Position numbers and translations under genes: made by a program. Positions 1 to 8,574 of a DNA stretch of 32,636 nucleotides are shown in pieces. How positions within the stretch are numbered: position 1 is the stretch's first letter; the number at the start of each line of letters is the position of its first letter. The notes below the pieces were generated by a model. It was not told where the DNA came from and searched no databases. It worked only from the letters and a program-made list of their open reading frames with translations. The DNA comes from Synergistaceae bacterium (lineage in GTDB: Bacteria; Synergistota; Synergistia; Synergistales; Synergistaceae): the NCBI GenBank assembly GCA_031270375.1, contig JAISXR010000039.1:1-32636 (forward strand). The letters are read 5' to 3'.

Positions 1-672
1 GACGACGGGCTCATCGACGAGAACGGCGTTCACATAGCGCCCGCGCTCGAACTCGACGCCTACAGGGTCGGGCTGGGCATAGGCGAATACCTCGGCGACT
101 ACGTCAAAAAGAACGGATATCTCGACAATCCTGAAGAGACCGCGTTTCTTCTCATGACCATGTCGGAGGTTTCCTCTTGCGTGCCGAGAAGCGAGGGGGC
201 GCGCGACAAATTCCTGGAGGCTGTCCCCGATTTCGACAAAAAGAAAATTATCGAGGCCGATTACGACGGAACCACCGAGAAGGGCTTCAACGTCGCCGCC
301 GCGACCATAACGGCGAACCCGCAGTACAAAAAATGGATAGTCATGGCGCCGAACGACGAGGGAGCGCAGGGAGCGACGCGCGCCCTCGAACAGGCTAACG
401 CCGACAAGAACGCGATAGTGGCCGGCGTAGGCGGTTATCTCGCGAAGGACGAGTTCAAGAAGGATTATTCCTGCTTCAAAGCCACTGCCTATATCGATCC
501 CAAACTGGACGGCCAGATAGCGGCCGACGCGGCGATGGACTGGTACGAAAAGGGCACGGTTCCTTACGCGGAGTACAAAAAAGAAGGCGGGGCGTTCGGC
601 GTCTATCCGTTCAGCGCGACGATGGTGGACGAGAGCAACTATAAAGAGATAATGGGCGCGGACGCTGAATAA
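1..672 (+). CDS. Sugar ABC transporter substrate-binding protein (AraF-like), 3' part only
   Basis: Open in frame 1 from the first base to a TAA at 670-672, so the start lies outside the window; 223 residues are visible. The fold looks like the C-terminal part of a periplasmic sugar-binding protein of the RbsB/AraF type. The stretch around 'NPQYKKWIVMAPNDEGAQGA' resembles the hinge and second lobe of AraF ('HPEVKHWLIVGMNDSTVLGG' region), followed by a helix 'ATRALEQAN' and later 'DGQIAADAAMDWYEKG'. It would capture a sugar in the periplasm and hand it to a membrane permease. Its partners are not in the window and would lie upstream. It is convergent with the FGGY kinase gene. Family assignment is fairly sure; the substrate is unknown. 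Confidence 0.8.
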   Translation, partial: DDGLIDENGVHIAPALELDAYRVGLGIGEYLGDYVKKNGYLDNPEETAFLLMTMSEVSSCVPRSEGARDKFLEAVPDFDKKKIIEADYDGTTEKGFNVAAATITANPQYKKWIVMAPNDEGAQGATRALEQANADKNAIVAGVGGYLAKDEFKKDYSCFKATAYIDPKLDGQIAADAAMDWYEKGTVPYAEYKKEGGAFGVYPFSATMVDESNYKEIMGADAE

Positions 673-724
673 TTTTATCAATCAGACGGGAGGCCGCTCA
701 TTACGACGGGCGAGTAGAGTAGCA

Positions 725-752
725 GTAGGGGCGAATAATTATTCGCCCCTAC
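725..752. repeat. 28-bp perfect palindrome between convergent genes
   Basis: The half-site GTAGGGGCGAATAA is followed directly by its exact reverse complement, giving a perfect palindrome with no spacer. It sits between the stop of the binding-protein gene and the stop of the convergent kinase gene. As RNA it would form a strong hairpin from either strand, so a bidirectional terminator is plausible, but no U-tract follows on either side. Palindromes of this kind often occur as dispersed intergenic repeats; only one copy is seen here. Confidence 0.7.
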
Positions 753-756
753 GTGA

Positions 757-2358
757 TTATTTCAAATGTTCGACCGCGGCACGTTCTATGGCGAGCCCGC
801 GTGAATAGCGCTCCATGTATGCGGCGAACCCCTTCGCGTTATCCTCGTCCGGCTCGGCCGATTCCGAGATAATTTTGTCGAACACCTTGTTCGACAAGTA
901 GCTTTCGAGCGTCTCGCCGGCGGCCTTGCGTCTGCTGTAGGCAGCAAGCAGCGCGATGCCCCACGCGCCGCCTTCACCCGCGGATTCCATCACAGCCACC
1001 GGAACGCCCAAGGCCGACGCCATCAGCTTCTGCCCGACTCCTTTAGCCTTGAAAAATCCGCCGTGCCCCAGGAGTTTGTCGAGATAGACGCGCTCTTTCT
1101 CCGTCAAAATATCCATCCCAATCTTGAGGGTTCCCATGGCGGAATAAAGCGCCGAACGCATCACGTTCGCCAGCGTGAAGCGTCCGTCAGGCAGACGGGC
1201 AAGCAACGGACGCCCTTCGTCGAACCCCGTGATGGGTTCCCCCGCGTAATAATTGTACGACAGGACGCCCCCCGCGTCCTCGTCGCCCTCGAGGGCCTTA
1301 GCGTACATCGCGTCGTAAAGCTCCGGCTTGCGCACTTCATGCCCCCACATCGAAACCGCCTCCCCAAAGAGGCGGATCCACGCGTCGATATCCGACGTGC
1401 AGTTGTTGCAGTGAACCATGGCCACCGGTTTACCCGCCGGCGTGGTCACCATGTCTATCTCGGTGTAGATTTTGGACAGATCGCGTTCCAGCACGATCAT
1501 GGCGAATATGGACGTACCGGCCGATACGTTGCCGGTACGCTCCGCCACGCTGTTTGTGGCGACCATTCCCGTTCCGGCGTCGCCCTCCGGCGGACAGAAC
1601 GGAATGCCCGCCTCCAGATGCCCGGATGGGTCGAGCAGGCGCGCTCCCTCTTCCGTGAGCGACCCCGCGTCGTCGCCCGCGATCAGAACCTTTGGCAGAA
1701 TATCGGTCAAGACCAAGTCCCGTTTAAGCGGCGCCGTGATCTCGGCGAACTTCGCGATCATGCCGGCGTGATAATCGTTGGTTTTGCTGTCGACCGGAAA
1801 CATGCCGGACGCGTCCCCGACCCCCAGCACTTTGCGTCCCGTGAGTTTCCAGTGGACGTAACCGGCAAGCGTCGTCAAAAATTTTACGTCACGGACATGA
1901 CTTTCACCGTTCAACATCGCCTGATACAGGTGCGCCACGCTCCACCGCAGCGGGATGTTGAAGCCGAACTTCTCGGTCAGCAGTGCCGCCGCGCGTTCGG
2001 TGGTCGTGTTGCGCCATGTTCGGAACGGAACGAGCGGTTCTCTGTCGCCGCCAAGGGCGATATATCCATGCATCATCGCGGAAATTCCTATGGAGCCCGT
2101 CGTTTTCAGCTCTGTTCCGTAACGGTTTCGGACATCGTCCGCCAGCTTCCTGAAACTCTCCGTAAGCCCGGACCACACATCAGACCACCGGTAGGTCCAT
2201 ACTCCGTCCTCCAGCCTGTTTTCCCAGTCATATCCGCCCGACGCCACCGGCGTGTGTGATGAATCAATCAACACGGCCTTGACGCGTGTGGAACCTAATT
2301 CTATGCCCAAAGCCGTCCGTCCCTGGATGATATCGAGTTTCGCCTGTTCTTCGCTCAT
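757..2358 (-). CDS. FGGY-family carbohydrate kinase (xylulokinase-like)
   Basis: A 533-residue cytoplasmic sugar kinase of the FGGY (ASKHA) superfamily, which transfers phosphate from ATP to a sugar or ketose. The N-terminal phosphate loop is '[13 protein letters not shown]' (about residues 18-30). The catalytic Asp is probably D260 in '[10 protein letters not shown]'. The C-terminal lobe carries '[10 protein letters not shown]' and '[13 protein letters not shown]', typical of ATP-binding segments. The start is the ATG at 2358, preceded by GGAGG with 9-10 bases spacing; an upstream in-frame TTG at 2376 would place the ribosome site inside the coding region. It is divergent from the fucose-isomerase-like gene at 2568, so it probably phosphorylates the ketose that enzyme makes. 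The family is certain; the sugar (xylulose, ribulose, fuculose or another) is not. Confidence 0.9.
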   Translation of the reverse strand: MSEEQAKLDIIQGRTALGIELGSTRVKAVLIDSSHTPVASGGYDWENRLEDGVWTYRWSDVWSGLTESFRKLADDVRNRYGTELKTTGSIGISAMMHGYIALGGDREPLVPFRTWRNTTTERAAALLTEKFGFNIPLRWSVAHLYQAMLNGESHVRDVKFLTTLAGYVHWKLTGRKVLGVGDASGMFPVDSKTNDYHAGMIAKFAEITAPLKRDLVLTDILPKVLIAGDDAGSLTEEGARLLDPSGHLEAGIPFCPPEGDAGTGMVATNSVAERTGNVSAGTSIFAMIVLERDLSKIYTEIDMVTTPAGKPVAMVHCNNCTSDIDAWIRLFGEAVSMWGHEVRKPELYDAMYAKALEGDEDAGGVLSYNYYAGEPITGFDEGRPLLARLPDGRFTLANVMRSALYSAMGTLKIGMDILTEKERVYLDKLLGHGGFFKAKGVGQKLMASALGVPVAVMESAGEGGAWGIALLAAYSRRKAAGETLESYLSNKVFDKIISESAEPDEDNAKGFAAYMERYSRGLAIERAAVEHLK

Positions 2359-2567
2359 AGTGGCTCGCCTCCGCAAATTTTTTATCCAACCGCGTTACGG
2401 CAATATTCTTGCCTTTCAACGCCGGCGGTAAAAACCATTCATAAAATCTTCATGTATATATAATATTGATAATATAGCGCCGTTTTTTTAATTTGTCACT
2501 ATTTATGATGTAGAATTGTTCCATCAGTTTTTTCACAAAAATAGCGAAATTTGGGGAGGTATTTTTT
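2359..2567. promoter_or_regulatory. AT-rich divergent control region of kinase and isomerase genes
   Basis: About 210 bases between two divergent starts. It is far richer in A+T than its surroundings. It contains TATAAT at 2459-2464, a weak TTGATA (2466-2471) with TAATTT 17 bases downstream, and the small dyad GGCAA-TATTC-TTGCC at 2399-2413. The 11-mer AATATTCTTGC (2402-2412) recurs exactly in the promoter spacer of the SorC-type regulator at 10297-10307, which could mark a shared operator. I cannot assign single promoters with certainty. Confidence 0.45.
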
Positions 2568-4058
2568 ATGAGCAATGTGCCGGAGGTTAAACTTGGTGTA
2601 GTGGCGGTATCGCGCGACTGTTTCCCCATGGCGCTTTCGTCGAGGCGCCTTGCGGCGGTGGTCGAAGAATTGAAGAAAGCCGGGACTAAAGGCGGCTTCT
2701 TCGCCGCAAAGACCGTGGTCGAGAACGAGACCGACGCGCTGAAAGCCCTCGAAGAGCTGCGCGCGGGCGGGGCGAACGCGCTTGTGGTATATCTCGGAAA
2801 CTTCGGCCCGGAGGGGCCCGAGACACTGCTTGCCGCGAAATTCGGCGGGCCTGTGATGTTCGCCGCGGCGGCCGAGGAGACCGGAGAAGACCTGTTCGAT
2901 GGGCGCGGCGACGCTTACTGCGGGATGCTCAACGCGTCGTACAACCTGGGACTGCGGAAGATAAACGCGTATATCCCGGAGTACCCTGTCGGGACGGCGG
3001 CCGAGATCGCCGCGATGATAACGGAGTTCGAGCCGGTGGCGCGCGTCCTGATCGGCGTCAGAAACCTCAAGATTTTCACCTTCGGCCCGCGCCCCTACGA
3101 TTTCCTCGCCTGCAACGCCCCGATAAAATCCCTCTATGACCTTGGCGTCGAGATACAGGAGAACTCCGAACTCGACCTTTTCGCCTGTTTCAACGACCAC
3201 AAAGGCGACAAGAGGATAAAGGCCGTCGTTGAGGACATGGCTAAAGAACTAGGGAGCGGCAACAAACACCCCGGCGTGCTGGAGCGGCTCGCACAGTACG
3301 AGGTGACTCTGACCGACTGGGCCGAGAAGAACCTGGGCGCGTCGAAGTATCACGTGTTCGCGAACAAGTGCTGGCCGGCGTTTCAGACGCAGTTCGGTTT
3401 CGTGCCCTGTTACGTCAACTCGCGTTTCGCCTCGCGCCTGGTGCCCATATCGTGCGAGACCGACATATACGGCGCGCTCTCCGAGTACGTCATCTCGGCA
3501 GCCACACAGGCAGCGCCCACCATACTCGACATCAACAACACGGTGCCGGCCGACCTGCTCGCGCGGCACAAGGACGTCGCGGGTAAATACGGGCCCACCG
3601 ACCTCTTTATGGGCTTCCACTGCGGCAACACTCCGGCGTGTCATCTGGTGAAACCGGCCATGGAACACCAGCTGATAATGAAACGCTCGCTCGAACCTGA
3701 CCTGCCGGAACCGGACATCACGCGCGGCACCCTGGAGGGTACGATACGCGCGGGAGATATCACGATATTCCGCCTCCAGTCGACGGCCGACAGCCAGCTT
3801 AAGAGTTATGTCGCCGAGGGCGAGGTGCTGGATATTCCGCCGCGTTCGTTCGGCGGCATAGGCGTGTTCGCGGTGCCGCAGATGGCGCGTTTCTACAGGC
3901 ACGTCCTAGTGGCGAAGCGTTATCCGCATCATACCGGCGTCGCGTTCTCGCACACGGGCAAGACGCTATACTCGGCCATGAAGCTGCTCGGCGTGGATGA
4001 CGTGGCGTTCAACCACCCCGCCGGCAAGCTGTACGCGGACGAAAATCCGTTTGCGTGA
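2568..4058 (+). CDS. L-fucose/L-arabinose isomerase-family protein, copy 1
   Basis: A 496-residue cytoplasmic protein with the layout of the FucI/AraA fold: Rossmann-like N-terminal domains and a C-terminal catalytic region. Candidate metal ligands are E297 in 'PISCETDIYGAL', D321 in 'LDINNTVP' and the His pair in 'YPHHTGVAF'; the second paralog at 15891-17342 has the same CE-D-G, D-N-N and HH pattern. Family members interconvert an aldose and its ketose using Mn2+. It is shorter than classical E. coli FucI (about 590 residues). The ATG has a strong GGGGAGG site 8-9 bases upstream. It is divergent from the FGGY kinase, which would act on its ketose product. Family call good, substrate unknown. 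Confidence 0.8.
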   Translation: MSNVPEVKLGVVAVSRDCFPMALSSRRLAAVVEELKKAGTKGGFFAAKTVVENETDALKALEELRAGGANALVVYLGNFGPEGPETLLAAKFGGPVMFAAAAEETGEDLFDGRGDAYCGMLNASYNLGLRKINAYIPEYPVGTAAEIAAMITEFEPVARVLIGVRNLKIFTFGPRPYDFLACNAPIKSLYDLGVEIQENSELDLFACFNDHKGDKRIKAVVEDMAKELGSGNKHPGVLERLAQYEVTLTDWAEKNLGASKYHVFANKCWPAFQTQFGFVPCYVNSRFASRLVPISCETDIYGALSEYVISAATQAAPTILDINNTVPADLLARHKDVAGKYGPTDLFMGFHCGNTPACHLVKPAMEHQLIMKRSLEPDLPEPDITRGTLEGTIRAGDITIFRLQSTADSQLKSYVAEGEVLDIPPRSFGGIGVFAVPQMARFYRHVLVAKRYPHHTGVAFSHTGKTLYSAMKLLGVDDVAFNHPAGKLYADENPFA

Positions 4059-4089
4059 CGATTGAGGGACATCAAGACATCGTTCAAAT

Positions 4090-4105
4090 AGCGTTACGTA
4101 ACGCT
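4090..4105. repeat. 16-bp perfect palindrome
   Basis: The sequence AGCGTTACGTAACGCT is its own reverse complement. It lies 31 bases after the stop of the isomerase gene, just before a second, larger inverted repeat. It may be a protein-binding site or part of a termination region between convergent genes. Confidence 0.5.
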
Positions 4106-4117
4106 GGATACGGTTTT

Positions 4118-4155
4118 AACGGGGCGGCGAGGTGAAGGAAACAAACCGCCCCGTT
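4118..4155. terminator. Hairpin between convergent genes, possible bidirectional terminator
   Basis: AACGGGGCGG (4118-4127) is matched perfectly by CCGCCCCGTT (4146-4155), a 10-bp GC-rich stem with an 18-base loop. It separates the isomerase gene (plus) from the HAD phosphatase gene (minus). There is no clear U-run after the stem on either strand, so intrinsic termination is likely but not proven. Confidence 0.5.
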
Positions 4156-4182
4156 CGCGCGGATAACCGAACATTTACGATT

Positions 4183-4995
4183 TTACGTTCCACAGCCCCA
4201 GTGCAGGATGGCGCGCAGGGCGGTTTTGACGTCTGGGAACCTCAGGCTGGCGTCCGGTATCATATCGCCTATCGCGGCGAACCAACCGCGGCCGAATTCG
4301 TCGAACGACATCTTGTCTCCGGCCGTGTCGCCGAAATAAACGGGACGTTCGTGACCGAATTTGCCGCATATGTATTCGAGCCCCTTCGCGGACGGTTTTT
4401 TTATACCCATGTCAATATGTACCACCCGTTCGTCGGGGAAATCCGGCCACGATAGCGTTTTTTGCGCAAGACGCCATTCTTTCAGATAGCGTCCCGTGTA
4501 AATATATATGGGCAGTGGCAGACGCTTCCAGCTGACCGTGAGCATCGGTCTGTCGGATATCCATTGCCCGGGCTCTTCATCGGTGCCGGCGTAAAGTTCC
4601 TGCCCCCATATCCGCACCGTCGCGATGTCGAATCTTATCCTCGCCAGTTTTGGGAGCCAGCCGGCGCATTCTCCGCTGTAAGGGGCAAGCATCTCGCCCA
4701 TCTTCTCCGGCGGCGGCAGCGCCTCCGAGAGTTTTTCGTTTCCGCTCTCGAACGCGAGGTTGAGCAGCGCCCAGGCGATGTCATAGTCGTCGTTGAAGGA
4801 GCCGTGATTTTTCAAGACCTCGTTCATCTCAGGCGAATAACCCCTGGTGTCGAGGCCAAAGCCCGCTTTTTTCCATTCGCGCTCCACCAATACGCGTATG
4901 ACTTCCTGGTACGATGTATTCGATTTCACCAGCACACCATCCACGTCGAAGACGATACAGTCCGGCGAAATCTCTCCCAAGCGCAATTCGCCCAA
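4183..4995 (-). CDS. HAD-superfamily phosphatase
   Basis: A 270-residue haloacid-dehalogenase-type hydrolase. Motif I is 'FDVDGVLV' (nucleophile D17, acid D19), motif II lies in 'IYTGR', motif III is a Lys in 'GIKKPSAKGL', and motif IV is 'FGDTAGD'. All catalytic elements are therefore present, and the size fits a subfamily with a helical cap between motifs I and II. The start is a TTG with GGGAGG seven bases upstream. It is the third gene of a minus-strand operon, 16 bases after the MtaD-type deaminase gene, so a role in nucleoside or methylthio-sugar phosphate clean-up is possible. That link rests on position only; the substrate cannot be read from the sequence. Confidence 0.8.
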   Translation of the reverse strand: MGELRLGEISPDCIVFDVDGVLVKSNTSYQEVIRVLVEREWKKAGFGLDTRGYSPEMNEVLKNHGSFNDDYDIAWALLNLAFESGNEKLSEALPPPEKMGEMLAPYSGECAGWLPKLARIRFDIATVRIWGQELYAGTDEEPGQWISDRPMLTVSWKRLPLPIYIYTGRYLKEWRLAQKTLSWPDFPDERVVHIDMGIKKPSAKGLEYICGKFGHERPVYFGDTAGDKMSFDEFGRGWFAAIGDMIPDASLRFPDVKTALRAILHWGCGT

Positions 4996-5011
4996 AACTA
5001 TTCCTCCCGCC

Positions 5012-6283
5012 TCATCGCGTGAGGCTCCCGCGGTCGCGCGATGCGGCGGCCAGTATTTTTTCGCTGTCGAGCGTCATGAACTCGCCGTCCTTGTAGAGGA
5101 TTTTCCCGTCCACGATTGTGGCGCGAACGTCTCTCGACGAGCCGGCGTAGACCACGAATTCAGGCACGTTGCCGGGGTCGCATCCGACATATCTCGGGTT
5201 GTCCATGTCGACGATCACCATGTCCGCGCGTCTTCCGGCCTTTATAAACCCGGCATCGCGGAAACCCGTGCCGTACGAGCCGTTCACCGTCGCCATTTTC
5301 AGTATCTCTCTCGCGCCGGCGACGGTGGGGTCGAGATTGTACCCCTTGTGCAGGAGGGCGGCGAAACGCGTCTCGTCCCACATGTCGAGCCTGTTGTTGC
5401 TCGCGGCGCCGTCGGTTCCCAGCGCCACTCGAACGCCCGAGGAAATGAATTCTTTGAGCGGGGCGTATCCGCTGCCCAGTTTCATGTTGCTCTTGGGATT
5501 GTGGACGAAGGTGACGTTGTCGCGCGCGACGGCCGAGAGCTGGTCGGTCGGATGCCACACGCAGTGCGCCAGTATCAGTTCCTTTACGCCGAGCAATCCG
5601 GTACTTTCCAGATAATCGGCCGGTTCTATCTTATGCTCGTTCCTGAGTGAGTCGAGTTCACCCTTCGTTTCCAGCCAGTGAAAGTGGATTCCCAGATTTT
5701 TGTCGCGCGCCGCGGCCACGATTCGCTCGAGTGCCGGACGCGGGACGGTGTAGATGGCGTGCGGCCCCAATTGAACCGTAATCCGTCCCTCGCGGCCGTT
5801 GTATGCTTCGGCGAGCGCCAGGTTCTCGGCGAGTTTATCGGCGTTGTCCCCCGGGAGCCCGCGGCAGAGCGCGGCGCGCATTCCGCTTTCCAGCACGGAC
5901 TTCGCCACTTCGTCCATAAAATAATACATGTCGGCGAAGCAGGTGACGCCGGCCGCGATCATCTCCATTACGGCGAGATCCGCACCCGAGCGGATATTTT
6001 GCGCGGTGAGCCGGTCTTCAATGGGAAATATTTTTTTTTGCAGCCATTCCATGAGCGGCAGTTCCTCGCCCAGCCCGCGGAGCAGCGTCATGGATACGTG
6101 GGTGTGCGCGTTCACCAGGCCGGGCAGGACGAGACACCTGCCCTTGCAGTCATATAAAATCGGCCCCTCCGCTTCTTTCGGGGCGGTCACGGACGATATG
6201 TAACCGTCCTTTATGACGATATCGCCGTATTCGGCGCGGTCTCGTCCGGTGTCCCAGATGAGCGCGTTTCGAACCGCCGGCAC
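5012..6283 (-). CDS. mtaD: 5-methylthioadenosine/S-adenosylhomocysteine deaminase-type amidohydrolase
   Basis: A 423-residue metal-dependent amidohydrolase of the MtaD/DadD group, close to the usual family length. Metal-site and catalytic motifs are 'NAHTHVSM' (H60, H62), 'IHFHWLETK', 'LAHCVW' and 'GTDGAASNN'. Family members deaminate S-adenosylhomocysteine, methylthioadenosine or 5'-deoxyadenosine to the inosine form. The start is a GTG at 6281-6283, one base after the stop of the SAH hydrolase gene, with GGAGGG inside the end of that gene, so the two are translationally linked. This pairing suggests a route in which SAH is first deaminated to S-inosylhomocysteine. Other activities (chlorohydrolase, guanine deaminase-like) are less likely given the neighbour. 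Confidence 0.88.
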   Translation of the reverse strand: MPAVRNALIWDTGRDRAEYGDIVIKDGYISSVTAPKEAEGPILYDCKGRCLVLPGLVNAHTHVSMTLLRGLGEELPLMEWLQKKIFPIEDRLTAQNIRSGADLAVMEMIAAGVTCFADMYYFMDEVAKSVLESGMRAALCRGLPGDNADKLAENLALAEAYNGREGRITVQLGPHAIYTVPRPALERIVAAARDKNLGIHFHWLETKGELDSLRNEHKIEPADYLESTGLLGVKELILAHCVWHPTDQLSAVARDNVTFVHNPKSNMKLGSGYAPLKEFISSGVRVALGTDGAASNNRLDMWDETRFAALLHKGYNLDPTVAGAREILKMATVNGSYGTGFRDAGFIKAGRRADMVIVDMDNPRYVGCDPGNVPEFVVYAGSSRDVRATIVDGKILYKDGEFMTLDSEKILAAASRDRGSLTR

Positions 6284-6284
6284 G

Positions 6285-7547
6285 TCATTCCCTCCATTCC
6301 TTCAGGTACTTTTCCTGCGTGGGCGTGAGGTGTTCGAGCTTCAGGCCCAGAGACTCAAGCTTGTACTTGACCACCGCGTCGTCTATCGTATCGGGTACAC
6401 TTTGCAGGCCCTTCATGAGGCTCGCCCCTCCGGCTATGTAGAGCGCGCACAAGAGCTGCGTGGCGAAACTCGTGTCCATTATCTCTATGGGGTGGCCGTC
6501 GCCGGAGGCCAGATTGACCAGCCTTCCTTCCGCCAGCAGGTGCAGCCTGCGCCCGTCGTTTAACTCGTAAGTGCGGACATTGACGCGCGCGTCGTAGGAT
6601 TTTGCGGCCAATTCTTCGAGATGGGGGACGTAAACCTCCACGTCGAAATGTCCGGCGTTTGCCAGCAGCACTCCATCGCGCATGAGTTCGAAATGTTCCC
6701 TGCGAATCACCTGCGTGTTGCCGGTGACGGTGATGAATATTTCGCCGCATCGCGCGGCTTCCTTCATGTCCATGACCCTGAACCCGTCCATGTGCGCTTC
6801 GAGGGCTTTGTGCGCGTTTATCTCGACCACTATAACGTGAGCGCCCAGTCCAGACGCGCGGGCGGCCACTCCTTTGCCGCACCAGCCGTAACCGACTACT
6901 ACGACGTTTTTGCCGGCCACGACGCAGTTGGTGGTGCGCATTATCCCGTCCCATACGGACTGTCCAGTGCCGTAACGGTTGTCGAAGAGATACTTGCTCA
7001 GCGCGTCGTTCACCGCGAGCATCGGGAATTTGAGCGCGCCGTCGGCGTCCATCGCTTTGAGTCGTTTGATGCCGGAGGTGGTCTCCTCGCAGCCTCCCAG
7101 CATTCCGGGCGCCAGCTCGGGATAATTAGAGGCAATCAGGGTAACGGTGTCCGCGCCGTCGTCTATTACGATGTCCGGCTCCCATGCGAGCATCCTGTGA
7201 AGGTTCTCCACGTACTCCTCCTCGCTCATCCCGCGTTTGCTGAAAACGTGCACGCCGTATTCCGCGAGGGCGGCGCAAACGGGGTCTTGTGTGGAGAGAG
7301 GGTTGCTCCCCGCCGCCGTAACAATAGCGCCCAGATCCTTGAACACCTTCAGCAGGCAGGCTGTCTTTGCTTCGAGGTGAAGGCAGCAAGCTATCGTATG
7401 CCCCTCGAGCGGCCGTTTGCCTCCCGCGCCCTCCTTTTCGCATATGAGCCTCACCAGCGGCATGTACTGCCACGCCCAATCGATACGATCGCGGCCCTCC
7501 TTCGCGAGCCCGATATCCGCGACATCATAGTTCTCTCTCTCTCTCAT
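6285..7547 (-). CDS. ahcY: S-adenosylhomocysteine (or S-inosylhomocysteine) hydrolase
   Basis: A 420-residue NAD-dependent hydrolase. It is the short form found in archaea and Thermotoga, lacking the roughly 40-residue insertion of longer bacterial enzymes. Visible motifs are the substrate loop 'CLHLEAKTA' (H57), 'SNPLSTQD', 'IDDGADTV', 'EETTSG', 'NDALSKYLFDNRYGTGQS' and the NAD-binding 'VVGYGWCGKG'. It cleaves SAH to homocysteine and adenosine, clearing the inhibitor left by SAM-dependent methyltransferases. K61 stands where the human enzyme has the adenine-contacting Glu59 (by my alignment), as in archaeal enzymes reported to use S-inosylhomocysteine. The ATG has GGGAGGT eight bases upstream. 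The first five codons are a run of GA dinucleotides. It leads the operon with the deaminase and HAD genes. Confidence 0.93.
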   Translation of the reverse strand: MRERENYDVADIGLAKEGRDRIDWAWQYMPLVRLICEKEGAGGKRPLEGHTIACCLHLEAKTACLLKVFKDLGAIVTAAGSNPLSTQDPVCAALAEYGVHVFSKRGMSEEEYVENLHRMLAWEPDIVIDDGADTVTLIASNYPELAPGMLGGCEETTSGIKRLKAMDADGALKFPMLAVNDALSKYLFDNRYGTGQSVWDGIMRTTNCVVAGKNVVVVGYGWCGKGVAARASGLGAHVIVVEINAHKALEAHMDGFRVMDMKEAARCGEIFITVTGNTQVIRREHFELMRDGVLLANAGHFDVEVYVPHLEELAAKSYDARVNVRTYELNDGRRLHLLAEGRLVNLASGDGHPIEIMDTSFATQLLCALYIAGGASLMKGLQSVPDTIDDAVVKYKLESLGLKLEHLTPTQEKYLKEWRE

Positions 7548-7587
7548 GTCGAAATACCTCCCAGTTTATGGTGATAAACGTTTCGTT

Positions 7588-7606
7588 CTATATTGTACCA
7601 ATATAG
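7588..7606. promoter_or_regulatory. Dyad upstream of ahcY, possible operator
   Basis: CTATATTG-TAC-CAATATAG is a perfect 8-bp inverted repeat with a 3-bp centre, 41-59 bases ahead of the ahcY start and inside the AT-rich part of the divergent region 7548-7820. It is well placed for a repressor or activator of the SAH-recycling operon and contains TATA-like sequences that could be a minus-strand -10. The rest of this 273-base gap shows no further convincing element or gene. Confidence 0.45.
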
Positions 7607-7820
7607 TTGCGTTTAGCGCCATAAATTCGACGACATACTTCAGACTTTATGAAAAAATCGGCAAAACACGCATCCCGCTCCCTATTTCACCGCCGTCACT
7701 CCGTAATCGCCGATGTTTTAACGCGCTTGTGCCATCGGGATGCACCTTGACGCCGTACTGTCGATGCAAAGAGCCTCCCGTCCTCGTTCACATACTTTCA
7801 TGGAAGGTGTAAACTACGTA

Positions 7821-8555
7821 ATGATGGGAAGTGAGAAAGAAATGACAATTATGGCTCCGGACATTTCGGGCACGGCGCCGAGCCGCGTCGCGGAACGCAG
7901 GCTTCAGATTTATATGCTGCGTCACGGAAAACCACAATTTCCCGACGAGCGCTCCTACGTATACGGCTGGACAGATTACCCGCTTTCGCCTCTGGGGAGG
8001 GAGCAGGCAAAGCATATTGGGGCCGCGCTGTCGTCCATTCGGTTCGATCGCATCATTTCAAGTGACTTGTCGCGCGCCGCCGAAACGGCGGATATTGTCG
8101 CCGCGTCTCAAGCGCCGCCGATTCGCGAGGTCGAGCGTGATCCCGAGCTGCGTGAGATAAATATGGGGGAGTGGGACGGCAAAACCGTCTCCGAAATCAG
8201 GGAAAACTACGTCGATATATTTCGCGAACGCGGCCTCGACCTGGCAAATGTCGCGGCTCCCGGCGGGGAGACTTTCGTGCGCTTGCGTGAACGCGGAATG
8301 AAGGCGTTCGAGCGGATAACGCGTTCCTCGGAGGCGTCGTCGAAGATACTCATAGTCGCGCATGGGGCTTATATGTGGAGCATAATATCCGGGATATTCG
8401 GCATTGAGTTGGGAGATATCTTCCGCTTCGGGCTCGACCACTGCGCGGTCCATCTGGTCGAATACAGGCCGATGCCGACGCAATGGGGAAACTACAGGCT
8501 CATACGGTATAATTGGCTGCCCGACTTGGCGGCGTACAGCGACGATTTAGTTTAA
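7821..8555 (+). CDS. Histidine phosphatase (phosphoglycerate mutase-like) family protein
   Basis: A 244-residue protein with the RHG signature 'MLRHGKPQF' (phosphohistidine H35), the acid/base segment 'EINMGEWDGK' and the second catalytic His in 'ILIVAHGAYMW', so it is likely an active phosphatase. Typical relatives are alpha-ribazole phosphatases and broad-range sugar or nucleotide phosphatases. I chose the ATG at 7821 because GGAAGGT lies about 13 bases ahead; in-frame ATGs at 7824, 7842 and 7851 and frames reaching upstream to 7740 remain possible. The RHG core begins only at about residue 31, so the N-terminus may be shorter. Nineteen bases separate it from butyrate kinase, so the two are probably co-transcribed. 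The substrate is unknown. Confidence 0.82.
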   Translation: MMGSEKEMTIMAPDISGTAPSRVAERRLQIYMLRHGKPQFPDERSYVYGWTDYPLSPLGREQAKHIGAALSSIRFDRIISSDLSRAAETADIVAASQAPPIREVERDPELREINMGEWDGKTVSEIRENYVDIFRERGLDLANVAAPGGETFVRLRERGMKAFERITRSSEASSKILIVAHGAYMWSIISGIFGIELGDIFRFGLDHCAVHLVEYRPMPTQWGNYRLIRYNWLPDLAAYSDDLV

Positions 8556-8574
8556 ATGGAAATAAGGTGAATCC

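Noticed and set aside
1063-2259. A 398-codon open frame on the plus strand
   Set aside because: Antisense to the FGGY kinase gene, which has full family motifs on the minus strand.
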